From: CAYVOV01 sp964453525
GTDB lineage: Bacteria > Chloroflexota > Dehalococcoidia > Dehalococcoidales > UBA2162
Assembly: GCA_964453525.1 (NCBI GenBank)
Contig: CAYVOV010000015.1
Span: 1 to 64,000, forward strand
Direction: 5' to 3'
DNA length: 64,000 nucleotides
Shown: piece by piece, positions 25,319 through 34,393 of the stretch
Position numbering within the stretch: the stretch's first letter is position 1
Layout: the number at the start of each line of letters is the position of its first letter
Translations under genes and position numbers: made by a program
Notes under the pieces: model-generated
Database searches by the model: none
Seen by the model: only the letters and a program-made list of their open reading frames with translations
What the model was told of the DNA's origin: nothing

Positions 25319-26062
25319 ATGAAAGTATACATTCTAACTTTATTTCCACAAATGTTTAAAAGCCCGCTTGAATCCGGTATTTTCAAGCGGGCTGCGGACC
25401 GCGGACTTATTGAAGTAAATGTTCGTGATATCAGGGACTACACACATGACAAGCATCGCAGCGTGGATGATTATCCTTATGGTGGCGGAGCTGGCATGGT
25501 GCTCAAGCCTGAACCGATATTTGAGGCTGTAGAGGCGGTAAAATCGGAGATTGGTTCCGAAAATATCGATAAAATTCCGGTTATTTTGCTGACTCCCCAG
25601 GGACGTCTTTTTTCCCAGCAGACAGCAATGAAATTGTGCGGATACAGTCATATGATTCTTATTTGCGGACATTATGAGGGTGTAGATGAGCGAATACGCC
25701 AGCATCTGGTTACGGATGAAATTAGCCTGGGAGATTATATACTGAGTGGCGGCGAGCTGCCATCTATGGTATTATTAGATGCGGTGGTCAGGCTTGTGCC
25801 CGGCGTCCTCGGTTCCATGGATTCGGCAGCGGATGATTCTCATACAACCGGACTTTTGGAGTACCCTCAGTATACCCGACCGCCTGAGTACCGGGGATGG
25901 GCGGTGCCCGAGGTCCTGCTTTCCGGGAATCATGCTCAGATAGCTGACTGGCACCGTGAGCAGGCGATTATCCGGACTGCCGAGCGGCGACCAGAACTAC
26001 TGGAGAAAGCAGAGCTTAGCTTGAAAGAAAGGCAGATCGTTGAGGGGCTGCGGAAGAAGTAA
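25319..26062 (+). CDS. trmD: tRNA (guanine37-N1)-methyltransferase
   Basis: 247 residues, SPOUT-class trefoil-knot enzyme that methylates G37 and keeps the reading frame. It has YILTLFPQMFKSPLESGIFKRA at the start, DDYPYGGGAGMVLKPEPIFEA, ILICGHYEGVDERI, and EISLGDYILSGGELPSMVLLDAVVRLVPGVLG with the conserved Asp-containing loop. AAGGAG lies five bases before the ATG. rplS follows 25 bp downstream; the usual upstream partners rpsP and rimM are absent, replaced by a repeat region. Confidence 0.97.
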   Translation: MKVYILTLFPQMFKSPLESGIFKRAADRGLIEVNVRDIRDYTHDKHRSVDDYPYGGGAGMVLKPEPIFEAVEAVKSEIGSENIDKIPVILLTPQGRLFSQQTAMKLCGYSHMILICGHYEGVDERIRQHLVTDEISLGDYILSGGELPSMVLLDAVVRLVPGVLGSMDSAADDSHTTGLLEYPQYTRPPEYRGWAVPEVLLSGNHAQIADWHREQAIIRTAERRPELLEKAELSLKERQIVEGLRKK

Positions 26063-26087
26063 TATATATCATACGGAGTACTTGTAA

Positions 26088-26858
26088 ATGGATATGGCGT
26101 CAGTTGTTTCAGTGAAAGAGAATCCTAATATACCGGAGCTTACCTCTGGTGATACGGTAAGAGTCCACACCAGGGTAGTGGAAGGCGATAAAGAACGCAT
26201 CCAGGTTTTTCAGGGCGTGGTTATTAAGATAAGACGTCGCGGAGTCGGCTCAAGTTTCACGGTGAGGCGTGTTGCTTATGGAGTGGGAGTAGAGCGCACT
26301 TTTCCTCTCTATTCTCCGCGTGTGGAAAAGGTGGAGATAGTGCGGCGGGGCAAAGTACGCCGGGCAAAGCTCTATTATCTCCGCGGGCTGAGTGCCAAGA
26401 CATCCCGTCTCCGGGAAAGAAGGATGACTCCTAAAGAGATAGAACGGGAACAGACAAGAGTTCAGAGGCTGGAGCAGGAACAAGAAGAGAAGCGGAAGGC
26501 GGAGCAGGAGCCTGAACTTGAGTTAGAGCAGGAGCCGGAAGAAGCACCTCAGATGGAACAGGCGGAAGTTGCTGAGGCTGTGGAGGAGCCCGTGTCCGAA
26601 GGGACTGCTGAAGAGACACCGGAGACGGAGCAGCCCGGGGAAGAAGCTCCCGTCGCTGAGGAAGAAGAAGTCCCTGCTGCGGAAGAAGAAGTTGCCCAGG
26701 AGGAAGAGGCACCCGTAGCAGAAGAAGAAGTTGCCCAGGAGGAAGAGACACCCGTAGCAGAAGAAGCGGTTCCTGTAGCAGAAGAGGAAGAAACTCCGGT
26801 TGCTGAAGAGAAAGAGGAGTCTGTAGTGGAAGAGGGGCCGGAAGAAAAGCAGGATTAG
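26088..26858 (+). CDS. rplS: ribosomal protein L19 with long acidic C-terminal extension
   Basis: The first 115 residues are a normal L19 (PELTSGDTVRVHTRVVEGDKERIQVFQGVVIKIRRRG...RAKLYYLRGLSAKTSRLRERR). About 140 further residues follow, first a charged helix (EIEREQTRVQRLEQEQEEKRKAEQEPE) and then a Glu/Ala/Pro/Val low-complexity tail built from imperfect units like VAQEEEAPVAEEE. The protein is more than twice the usual length. No stop or frameshift interrupts the tail. Its role is unknown; it should be disordered and strongly negative. It is cotranscribed with trmD. Confidence 0.95.
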   Translation: MDMASVVSVKENPNIPELTSGDTVRVHTRVVEGDKERIQVFQGVVIKIRRRGVGSSFTVRRVAYGVGVERTFPLYSPRVEKVEIVRRGKVRRAKLYYLRGLSAKTSRLRERRMTPKEIEREQTRVQRLEQEQEEKRKAEQEPELELEQEPEEAPQMEQAEVAEAVEEPVSEGTAEETPETEQPGEEAPVAEEEEVPAAEEEVAQEEEAPVAEEEVAQEEETPVAEEAVPVAEEEETPVAEEKEESVVEEGPEEKQD

Positions 26859-26911
26859 ATTCGTACTATCCCTTCATACATTTATAGAGGGCTACCTCGT
26901 TGGAGCACAGG

Positions 26912-29344
26912 ATGGGGTATGCTGAAGTAAGCGTAAATTCCCCCGCGGCACAGCGCCGGACATTCAGCTATTCCATACCAGCGGGTCTGAACATTGGAGC
27001 TGGGCAGGCAGTACTGGTTCCTTTTGGCGACAGGCTCCTTCAGGGTGTTGTTCTGGAGCTGACCGATTATCCGGCAGTTGAAGAAACACGGGAAATAGTC
27101 GGGGTTATTGAGGACCGCCCTGTCCTGTCTCAGGCATACATATCGCTGGCTCGCTGGATAAGCGAGTACTATCTTTCACCCTTGTTTGATGCCGTGGCTC
27201 TTATGCTGCCGCCGGGATTCGAACGTAAGGCACTCACTTTTCTAACCTCATCGATTCCGGATGACTTCGATTTGTCCTCTCTTACCCGTGAACAACGTCG
27301 GGCCATTGAAATTGTCCGAAGACAAAATAAGGTTAGCCAGAAAGACCTTGAGAAAGCCCTGGGGCAAAAGAATGCTCAGCGTACTGTCTCGCAGCTTGTC
27401 AGGCGGGGACTTGTCACCAGGAGCTATGAACTCGAGCCGATTAAAGCCAGACCCAGAGTAGAATCTTATCTCAGCATTGCAGTAGATGCCGGGAAAGCCC
27501 GGCAGGAAGCGTCATTTCTGCGAAACAGGCGTGCCATAAGACAGGCAGCCCTGCTTGATTTTCTGGCTGAACGGTCATCACCGGCATCGCTTTCCGAAGC
27601 CAGAAAAGAGACAAAATGCGACCGGTCAACGGTTGATGCTCTGATCGGCAAGAAACTGCTTACCGTTCGGGACATTGAAATAAGACGTGACCCACTTGCT
27701 GCCAGTGTGGTGAACCTTTCCTACCCGCTGGCTCTTACCGCCGACCAGAAATCAGCTCTGGATTTAATAAAACACCGGATGGAGCAGCAACCGGCGAATC
27801 AGCCTGGTGTCTTCCTGCTTCACGGAGTGACCGGGAGCGGAAAAACGGAAATCTATCTGCAAGCCCTCGCTGAAGCGGTAAAGCTGGGAAAGCGGGGTAT
27901 TGTCCTTGTCCCGGAAATCTCTCTTACTCCCCAAACGATAGAAAGGTTCGTCTCGCGTTTTCCCGGCAAAGTGGCTGTTCTTCACAGCCAGCTTTCCCTG
28001 GGAGAGCGTTTTGATGAGTGGCAGCGGATAAGGAATGGGGAAGTAGACGTGGTTATCGGACCACGGAGTGCTGTTTTTGCTCCTCAGCCTGACCTCGGCC
28101 TCATTGTAATTGATGAGGAGCATGAGTGGACGTATAAGCAGCATGAGATATCGCCGCGTTACCGTGCCGGGGATATTGCCGTAAAACTGGCTGAACTCGC
28201 CGGAGTGGTAGTTGTCCTCGGCAGCGCTACTCCTGACGTGGAGTCTTACTATCATGCCGAGAGGGGCGATTATACCCTGCTGGAACTCCCTGAAAGAGTT
28301 ACTCCCCGGGAAAGCTCACCCCTGCCTCAGGTCGAGATTGTTGATTTACGGGAGGAACTGAAGGCAGGTAACAGGAGTATGTTCAGTCGTTCATTATTTG
28401 AAGCTGTTACCAGGGCTGTCGGTAGAGGGGAGCAGGTAATGCTGTTTCTTAACCGGCGGGGAGCCGCCACCTTCGTTCAGTGCCGCGACTGCGGTTTTAT
28501 TGTCGGCTGTCGGCGCTGCGAGGTACCAATGACCTATCACCTGGATGGAGATATGCTTGTCTGTCATCAGTGCAATTACCGGATGCCCACCCCCCACCTT
28601 TGTCCACAGTGCGGAAGCAGGCGGATAAAATTTCTCGGCGCCGGCACTCAGAAGCTGGAACAGGAAACGGCGAAGACATTTCCTCAGGCCCGACTGCTAC
28701 GCTGGGACAGTGACGCCACCAGGGGAAAACACTCGCACCGCGAGATACTGGACAAATTCCGTAACCATGAGGCTGATATTCTCATCGGCACCCAGATGAT
28801 AACCAAAGGGCTTGACCTTCCCCGGGTCACTCTGGTTGGAGTGGTGAATGCCGATACTGCTTTAAACCTGCCCGACTTCCGGGCCGGAGAACGGACCTTT
28901 CAGCTGCTGAGCCAGGTGGCCGGCAGGGCAGGGCGTGGTCCCCTGGGAGGACAGGTCATCATCCAGACTTACTCTCCGGAGCACTATGCAATTCAGGCAG
29001 CAGCCAGACATGATTATGCTTTCCTTTATAATAAGGAAATTACCTACCGGCGCCAGCTTCAATATCCCCCGTTCAGCCAGCTGGCCAGCCTGATTTATAC
29101 ACACACCAACGATGCTGCTTGCCATAGAGAATCGGAAATAATGAAGCGCAAAATCAATGATGAGATAGCCGCAAATGGAATTGCCGGCATCAGTATAATC
29201 GGACCGGCACCGGCGTTTATTCACCGGCTGCGAGGAAGGTTTCGCTGGCAGATTATTTTACGCGGCTCCGGCCTGCCTGCCTTCCTGTCCGGAATACCTT
29301 TTCGCCAGGGGTGGACGGTCGATATTGACCCGGTGGGACTCTAA
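26912..29344 (+). CDS. priA: primosomal protein N' (replication restart helicase PriA)
   Basis: About 810 residues. The N-terminal 3'-DNA-binding domain (AEVSVNSPAAQRRTFSYSIP) and winged helix precede the helicase core: Walker A HGVTGSGKTEIYLQ, VPEISLTPQTIERF, DEEH box and LVVLGSATPDVESY. Two zinc sites are made of four CxxC pairs (CRDCGF, CRRCEV, CHQCNY, CPQCGS). LIGTQMITKGLDLPRVTLVGV and VAGRAGRG complete the helicase motifs. ATG at 26912 is preferred; a TTG four codons earlier is possible. It reloads replication forks. Confidence 0.96.
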   Translation: MGYAEVSVNSPAAQRRTFSYSIPAGLNIGAGQAVLVPFGDRLLQGVVLELTDYPAVEETREIVGVIEDRPVLSQAYISLARWISEYYLSPLFDAVALMLPPGFERKALTFLTSSIPDDFDLSSLTREQRRAIEIVRRQNKVSQKDLEKALGQKNAQRTVSQLVRRGLVTRSYELEPIKARPRVESYLSIAVDAGKARQEASFLRNRRAIRQAALLDFLAERSSPASLSEARKETKCDRSTVDALIGKKLLTVRDIEIRRDPLAASVVNLSYPLALTADQKSALDLIKHRMEQQPANQPGVFLLHGVTGSGKTEIYLQALAEAVKLGKRGIVLVPEISLTPQTIERFVSRFPGKVAVLHSQLSLGERFDEWQRIRNGEVDVVIGPRSAVFAPQPDLGLIVIDEEHEWTYKQHEISPRYRAGDIAVKLAELAGVVVVLGSATPDVESYYHAERGDYTLLELPERVTPRESSPLPQVEIVDLREELKAGNRSMFSRSLFEAVTRAVGRGEQVMLFLNRRGAATFVQCRDCGFIVGCRRCEVPMTYHLDGDMLVCHQCNYRMPTPHLCPQCGSRRIKFLGAGTQKLEQETAKTFPQARLLRWDSDATRGKHSHREILDKFRNHEADILIGTQMITKGLDLPRVTLVGVVNADTALNLPDFRAGERTFQLLSQVAGRAGRGPLGGQVIIQTYSPEHYAIQAAARHDYAFLYNKEITYRRQLQYPPFSQLASLIYTHTNDAACHRESEIMKRKINDEIAANGIAGISIIGPAPAFIHRLRGRFRWQIILRGSGLPAFLSGIPFRQGWTVDIDPVGL

Positions 29345-29399
29345 AAGATAAGATATTTATGAGGGCAGTGTTACCGGACTGCTGTAAAGGAGAAAATGA

Positions 29400-29891
29400 A
29401 TGTACACGAAGATTGTAGTTCCTCTGGATGGCTCCAAGACGGCGGAGTGCGTTCTTCCCCATCTTGACGTGGTGGCGAAAGGTTGTGGTACCCAGGAAGT
29501 TGTTTTATTGAGTGTAACCGAATCCGTTACCGGTTATACGGAGAAGGTCCAGCCGGGTTATACGGGCAGTACTCTGCCGCCGCCTAATCCGGTGATGGAG
29601 GTACCTGCCAGAACAGGTAGGAAACAACAGCAGGCAGAAAGATACCTGGCGCGGGTAGCCAAACGACTGCGTGATAAAGGATTCATGGTAAGAATAGAAG
29701 TGCTAATCGGTAGTCCGGCTCGGGAAATTGTTACCTATGCGCAGGAAAAAAGTTGCGACCTTATTATAATGGCGAGTCACGGCCGGTCCGGTATTGACCG
29801 CTGGGCGCACAGTATCGGAGCCTACGGAGGCGTTGCCGATAAAGTTCTCAGAGCAAGCCCGGTGCCGGTACTGATGATAAAGGCTACCTAG
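29400..29891 (+). CDS. universal stress protein (UspA family)
   Basis: 163 residues of the single-domain, ATP-binding-like type: KIVVPLDGSKTAECVLPHL at the start, a mid-region insertion (SVTGYTEKVQPGYTGSTLPPP), then REIVTYAQEKSCDLIIMASHGRSGIDRWAHSIGAYGGVADKVLRASPVPVLMI. The G-2x-G-9x-G(S/T) nucleotide motif is present in variant form (GRSGIDRW...GGVADKV). AAAGGAG precedes the ATG. Its signal is unknown. It lies 55 bp after priA and 28 bp before def. Confidence 0.92.
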   Translation: MYTKIVVPLDGSKTAECVLPHLDVVAKGCGTQEVVLLSVTESVTGYTEKVQPGYTGSTLPPPNPVMEVPARTGRKQQQAERYLARVAKRLRDKGFMVRIEVLIGSPAREIVTYAQEKSCDLIIMASHGRSGIDRWAHSIGAYGGVADKVLRASPVPVLMIKAT

Positions 29892-29919
29892 AATAAGAGC
29901 AATAGATGGTGGAGGTAAG

Positions 29920-30417
29920 ATGGCAGTTCTACCGATTCGAGTAGCTCCCGACCCGGTATTAAGGCGAAAAGCGAAGCGAATCAGAAATATTGACGGTTCG
30001 GTCAATAAGCTGATTGGCGATATGATTGAAACTTTGCATGAAGCTGCGGGTGTCGGCCTGGCGGCTCCCCAGGTGGGCTTCTCTCTCAGGGTGATTGTTA
30101 TCCGGCTGCCCGAGCAGGACGCTTTTGCCTTAATCAATCCCCAGATTGTGCGGAGGAAGGGTGAAAGGGTGGTAAATGAAGGCTGCCTGAGCGTACCGGG
30201 ATATGTGGGAGAAATCAAACGCTCCGAGGCGGTGACGGTAAAGGGACGAGACCCTGAGGGCAAAGAGATAAGAATCAAGGCCGAGGAACTGCTTGCTCAG
30301 GTGCTTGAGCATGAAATAGACCATATTAACGGCATACTGTATATAGACCATCTTGAAAGCCCTGACAAGCTGCGCAAGGTTGAGCCGGAAGAAACACCAG
30401 AACGGACTGATATTTAA
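29920..30417 (+). CDS. def: peptide deformylase
   Basis: 165 residues; removes the N-formyl group from new proteins. All three metal-site motifs are present: GVGLAAPQVG (about 46-55), EGCLSVPG with the metal Cys, and QVLEHEIDHINGILYIDH with the HExxH motif. The C-terminal DHLESPDKLRK tail is normal. GGAGGTAAG precedes the ATG. A strong terminator follows. Confidence 0.97.
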   Translation: MAVLPIRVAPDPVLRRKAKRIRNIDGSVNKLIGDMIETLHEAAGVGLAAPQVGFSLRVIVIRLPEQDAFALINPQIVRRKGERVVNEGCLSVPGYVGEIKRSEAVTVKGRDPEGKEIRIKAEELLAQVLEHEIDHINGILYIDHLESPDKLRKVEPEETPERTDI

Positions 30418-30442
30418 AACTTTTATATATCTGATAAAGAAG

Positions 30443-30477
30443 AAAAAGGGGCTGGCTGATGCCAGCCCCTTTTTCTT
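30443..30477. terminator. bidirectional rho-independent terminator
   Basis: AAAAAGGGGCTGGC and GCCAGCCCCTTTTT form a GC-rich stem with a 4-nt loop, with A and T runs on either side. It separates the converging genes def and the Eis-like acetyltransferase. Confidence 0.93.
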
Positions 30478-30481
30478 GAAA

Positions 30482-31672
30482 CTAGAAGAAGTCGGCATGG
30501 GAGGTCCGGTATCTGGTTCGCATGATATTGTCCCATAAAGGCAGAGCACCGGGCTCATGGGCTTCGAGGCGTCCCATTCTGGCTGCTTCGGTGGCGCTGA
30601 GCTGCCCGAACACAAGCAATGCTAAAGTGCTGACCGGCATCACCACCTGAGGATTCATATCGGTGCGGCTGACTCTTGATTCTACTCCCGATGTCTCAAG
30701 TTTCCATCTTCCCTGATTCCACGGGCAGATTTCATCGATTATCTCAAAGGTAAGGTCGCCCTCTGCCTCGTAATGCCGACGCGGAACTGCCTTTTCGATA
30801 TCTATTATTCGTCCCATCAGCCCGGCCCAAGATGAGATATTAAGCATCCGGGGTTCCATCAGCAGGTGGGGCAGAGGGTCATCGGCGGGTGCTCTCTGCC
30901 AGGTTACGTGTTCCACCAGGTCCATCCTCTTGAAGTATTCCCAAATTGCCCGGTAGGCTGAGGGACCGAGCCAGATAAAGTCTCGTATAAACAGGTCATG
31001 CTTTAACATCTCTCTGGCTTCACGTTTCAGGTTGGCCGTGTATATCACATACCCAAGCGGTTCGCCGTTTTCTTCATAGGCAATTCTGGCTAGAGCGCTC
31101 CCTTCCCGGGGTGGTGCCAGCACCCCCTTCTGCCATATTTCCGGACTGCGGACGAGGTATCCGGTCCGGTCCGAAATAAAACTCCGGTAAAGGTCAGCAA
31201 GTAATTCAAAATCGTCATCACCCAGTTCCCGGAAGGTACCTGTTACCGGCTTGATATCGGCGAATTCCAGATATATGGGTTCAACCTTATAGGTATTACG
31301 CGTCTGGACTACTGCGTAGCCGTAACGCTGGTATATTGCCGACCGTGAGGCGTGAAGAGCCGCAATCGGCATCTCACCCTGCTCATAAAGCTGTTTGAAA
31401 TGGGCTGCCGTTACTTTTTTTAGGAAGCCGTGACGCCGGAATACGGGTAGTGTGCCGACCATCGTTACCCCGGCAATCGGAATATCCCCGCCGTTCAACC
31501 GCATCGTAAGTTCCCAGGCTACGTATGAGGTAGCAAGCTTTCCGTCTTTGAAAGCGCAAAGGGTTAATTCAGGACTCATGTCAGCGCTTATAGTAACAAG
31601 CAAAGAAGCGTGGGCAACGCGCTTTAGCTCCTCCATTTCCTCCGGTCTGGCAGCACGGATTTCAAGTCCCAT
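30482..31672 (-). CDS. Eis-like GNAT N-acetyltransferase
   Basis: 396 residues with the Eis/YdaF-like architecture. The first GNAT domain has IAGVTMVGTLPVFRRHGFLKKVTAAHFKQLYEQGE (acetyl-CoA loop). A second, degenerate GNAT domain lies near 170-290, and a C-terminal SCP2-like domain (FEIIDEICPWNQGRWKLE...VSTLALLVFGQLSATEAARMGRLE) follows. Eis of mycobacteria acetylates aminoglycosides and protein lysines; most relatives are uncharacterised. Gene end lies 5 bp beyond the terminator stem. Substrate unknown. Confidence 0.9.
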   Translation of the reverse strand: MGLEIRAARPEEMEELKRVAHASLLVTISADMSPELTLCAFKDGKLATSYVAWELTMRLNGGDIPIAGVTMVGTLPVFRRHGFLKKVTAAHFKQLYEQGEMPIAALHASRSAIYQRYGYAVVQTRNTYKVEPIYLEFADIKPVTGTFRELGDDDFELLADLYRSFISDRTGYLVRSPEIWQKGVLAPPREGSALARIAYEENGEPLGYVIYTANLKREAREMLKHDLFIRDFIWLGPSAYRAIWEYFKRMDLVEHVTWQRAPADDPLPHLLMEPRMLNISSWAGLMGRIIDIEKAVPRRHYEAEGDLTFEIIDEICPWNQGRWKLETSGVESRVSRTDMNPQVVMPVSTLALLVFGQLSATEAARMGRLEAHEPGALPLWDNIMRTRYRTSHADFF

Positions 31673-31751
31673 AAATCTCCTTTGTCGTCAGCTAGAATAA
31701 TCAGCCGATATTCCTGAAGTGTATAGTATTCGCTTTTGCATCAATGACGGC

Positions 31752-32924
31752 TTACCCTTTATTATCCTTGAGGTAGTCTATCGCCCACTGGACAGCGTCG
31801 TCTCCCTTGAGGTCGAGTTCAAAATCGGGAGTTATCCCCTTGCCCTCGATAAGATGGCCGTCCGGAGTTAGCCAGCGGGCATAGGTAATGTACAGTCCGG
31901 AATTATCTTTTAGAGGATAAAGGAGATTAACGCTGCCTTTGCCGTAGGTCTTTGTGCCGGCGATAGTAGCGCGATTATGGTCCTGCAAAGCTCCGGCCAG
32001 TACCTCGCTGGCACTGGCAGTATAATTATCGGTCAGGACAACTATCGGTAGACTGGTGTTTTTGATGCCGCTGTTGACAGAATGAGTCGTTCGCTCACCC
32101 TGGTTATCGACAACGTAGAGTACAACGCCGTCATCAATAAAGCGGCTGGCAACGTCAATTACAGATTCCAGTAAGCCGCCCGGATTACTCCGCAGGTCGA
32201 CTATAATGCTTGAGGCTCCCTCCTGCGTCATTTTCGCCAGTACCGGTTTCAGTTCTTCATTGGTGCGCTCGGTGAAATGCATAATCGCTATATAGGCGGT
32301 GTCTCCTTTCATTTCAAAGAAAATGCTGGATAGCTGAATTTCATCCCTGGTTATTTCAATCTCAACGGGCTCTGTCTCACCCTCGTGAAGAATAAGAAGC
32401 CTTACCGGTGTTCCTTTCGGTCCGCGGATGCGGAGGATAGCCTCATTAAGGCTGAGACCTGCGGCGGAATCACCGTCTATTCCCATGATTATATCTCCGG
32501 GCCTGATACCCGCTTTATCAGCCGGTGAGTCAAGAATAGGAGCGATTATCATAATCTGCTCGCCTTTCATTCCTACATAAGCGCCGATGCCCTCGAATTT
32601 CCCTTCCAGTCCCTCTATGCTTGCCCGATAGTTATCTTTACTCAGGTAGGACGAATACGGGTCGTCCAGTGCTTCCAGCATCCCCTCGATTGCTGCCTGG
32701 CTGAGTTTGGCCGGGTCGAGTTTGTCCCTGTCAACATAGTCCTCAAAGATAATTTCCCAGGCCTGTTCCACGACCTCCAGGCCAAGCTCAGAATCGACTT
32801 CGATATCTGTGTTGTCCGGTTTTAATTCAGTTTCGGCATTGAAAATGCAGCCGGCGAAAAGAGACAGTACCAAGCTTATCATCAATACCAGAGTTACTAT
32901 TGGAATTTTATAATTCTTCGGCAT
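31752..32924 (-). CDS. S41-family C-terminal processing peptidase (lipoprotein)
   Basis: 390 residues. A lipobox-like signal (LMISLVLSLFAGC) suggests a membrane-anchored, exported protease. An N-terminal helical section (VVEQAWEIIFEDYVDRDKL) precedes a PDZ domain (about 95-185: GAYVGMKGEQIMIIAPILDSPADKAGIRPGDII). The peptidase domain has VDLRSNPGGLLESVIDVASRF and the catalytic Ser-Lys pair in DNYTASASEVLAGAL and GTKTYGKGSV. It cleaves protein C-termini; the targets are unknown. Confidence 0.95.
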   Translation of the reverse strand: MPKNYKIPIVTLVLMISLVLSLFAGCIFNAETELKPDNTDIEVDSELGLEVVEQAWEIIFEDYVDRDKLDPAKLSQAAIEGMLEALDDPYSSYLSKDNYRASIEGLEGKFEGIGAYVGMKGEQIMIIAPILDSPADKAGIRPGDIIMGIDGDSAAGLSLNEAILRIRGPKGTPVRLLILHEGETEPVEIEITRDEIQLSSIFFEMKGDTAYIAIMHFTERTNEELKPVLAKMTQEGASSIIVDLRSNPGGLLESVIDVASRFIDDGVVLYVVDNQGERTTHSVNSGIKNTSLPIVVLTDNYTASASEVLAGALQDHNRATIAGTKTYGKGSVNLLYPLKDNSGLYITYARWLTPDGHLIEGKGITPDFELDLKGDDAVQWAIDYLKDNKG

Positions 32925-33233
32925 CGGACTTATCCTCTCTTTAATAAAATGTAGCGCAGGTTTTAGTAGTTTTTTATTCGTTAATTTTTGGCTGGTGGTA
33001 GGGAGATGAAATTGTAAAACCGGCTGAGCAAATCTGTAATCCGAGTTTCGGGATTATTCTTCTTTTTTCGTGTCGTTGATTCTTTCTTGAATCAGAATGC
33101 TAGTTAATCATATCACAGAAAGCCCGTTTTAAGAGAATCGAGTTGAATTCGTCTGCAAAATAGCCTTCGCACTAATTTATTTCTCTCAGTAATACACTTA
33201 ACAAACCTATCTGGGTGATGTACTATTTCAGGT
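32925..33233. other. intergenic, divergent promoter region
   Basis: AT-rich sequence between two divergent genes. I see no defined binding site or hairpin beyond candidate AT-rich promoters. Confidence 0.3.
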
Positions 33234-34043
33234 ATGGCGTATGAATGGCACAGATATTCTAGATTTTGGGAACCTCAGAAGCGTCTTTCGGCTCTGGAAC
33301 TGGTAAATACTGGAACGCTTGATCGAAAGCTAACCAGTCTTTTATGGCTGATGATGGAGCACCGGGCATCTGTGATAGTGGCAGCTGGTCCAAGCTTTGC
33401 TGGAAAAACTACAATCCTGAATATGCTTTTAGATTTTCTCCACCCACGAGTGAAACAAACTCACCTCCGTGGCGAATTTGAAGACTTCGGATTCCTGAAA
33501 GACGCCAGTCCTACTGAAACCTACCTCGTAGCCAGTGAGTTCAGCAATTATTTCGGTTACGTTTGGGGAGATGTGGCAAGGAAGGCCTTTCAACTCCTCG
33601 CACAGGGATACTCTTTGGGCGGCACAATCCATGCCAGGACAGCGAGAGAGGTAGTTTATATACTTTACCAGTACCTGGGTCTGCAGCTGCCGATAATTGC
33701 TCATTTAGGAGCGATAATAAATTTGCGTGTGATACCGGGACGGACCTATGCCTCTGAACCGATCAGGCGAATTGAGTCAGTTGGTTTACCATTGTTTGCC
33801 GGCGATACGATGACAATAGAAATAATCGCCTCTAGAGAACCGGAAAGTGAAGCTTTTGAATTTGCTGATAACAAAAGGCTACGGGAAGTCTTTTCGGCTA
33901 AATTCGGCATCGGGGATATCGACTTTAGCCGTGAGATTGAAATACGGGAGCAGGAGTTGGGAAATCTCTTGAGAGAAGGCAAACTATCTTATACTGAGGT
34001 AAGACAGATGGTGGTGAACTTTTATGAATCCCGTCCTTCTTGA
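33234..34043 (+). CDS. CpaF/VirB11-like secretion ATPase, short form
   Basis: The 269-residue protein contains Walker A AAGPSFAGKTTIL (about 51-63) and the histidine-box-like GGTIHARTAREVVYIL, as in the ATPases of type II/IV secretion and pilus retraction. The Walker B Asp-Glu pair is not evident (GEFEDFG and ASEFSNYF are in the expected range). It lacks the N-terminal domain and adds a C-terminal helix (REIEIREQELGNLLREGKLSYTEVRQMVV). It is alone, with no pilus genes nearby. Whether it hydrolyses ATP or moves anything is unknown. Confidence 0.7.
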   Translation: MAYEWHRYSRFWEPQKRLSALELVNTGTLDRKLTSLLWLMMEHRASVIVAAGPSFAGKTTILNMLLDFLHPRVKQTHLRGEFEDFGFLKDASPTETYLVASEFSNYFGYVWGDVARKAFQLLAQGYSLGGTIHARTAREVVYILYQYLGLQLPIIAHLGAIINLRVIPGRTYASEPIRRIESVGLPLFAGDTMTIEIIASREPESEAFEFADNKRLREVFSAKFGIGDIDFSREIEIREQELGNLLREGKLSYTEVRQMVVNFYESRPS

Positions 34044-34393
34044 TTTTTACTATAGATTATGTGCTATTAAGATTCGTATTTATTCGCCAGTCCCCGAACT
34101 GTATCTTAAATATACTGTATCTTAAATATATTGAAGGAGTAACCGAAGATGAGTTGTTGACGGAAACCCAATTTCCGATTAAGGAGTCTGCACTGTATTC
34201 AAAGGGAAATGAAGAACAATAGAATGTCGGGAGTATAAGGAACAAAAAGACCTATGATTGGTCTGAGTTTTCATCTCCAGTTTCTGTTGCATCCAAGTAA
34301 TTTTATATATGACAAATCATCAAATTCTCACCCGGAGATAATAAAGTTGTGATAGACGTGGTATACAAGTGCTTGCCAAGTAATCCTTGCCCT
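34044..34393. other. intergenic with a 16-bp tandem duplication
   Basis: CTGTATCTTAAATATA is repeated head to tail at 34099-34114 and 34115-34130. A 60-codon frame covers part of the region (34040-34222) but has no recognisable content and is created in part by the duplication. I see no other gene and no obvious terminator for the operon that ends at 34394. Confidence 0.6.

Noticed and set aside
26431..26751. Minus-strand Pro/Leu-rich frame inside rplS
   Set aside because: A shadow of the Glu/Ala-rich tail of L19, created by its codon bias.
34040..34222. 60-codon frame after the secretion ATPase
   Set aside because: It spans a 16-bp tandem duplication and shows no domain.
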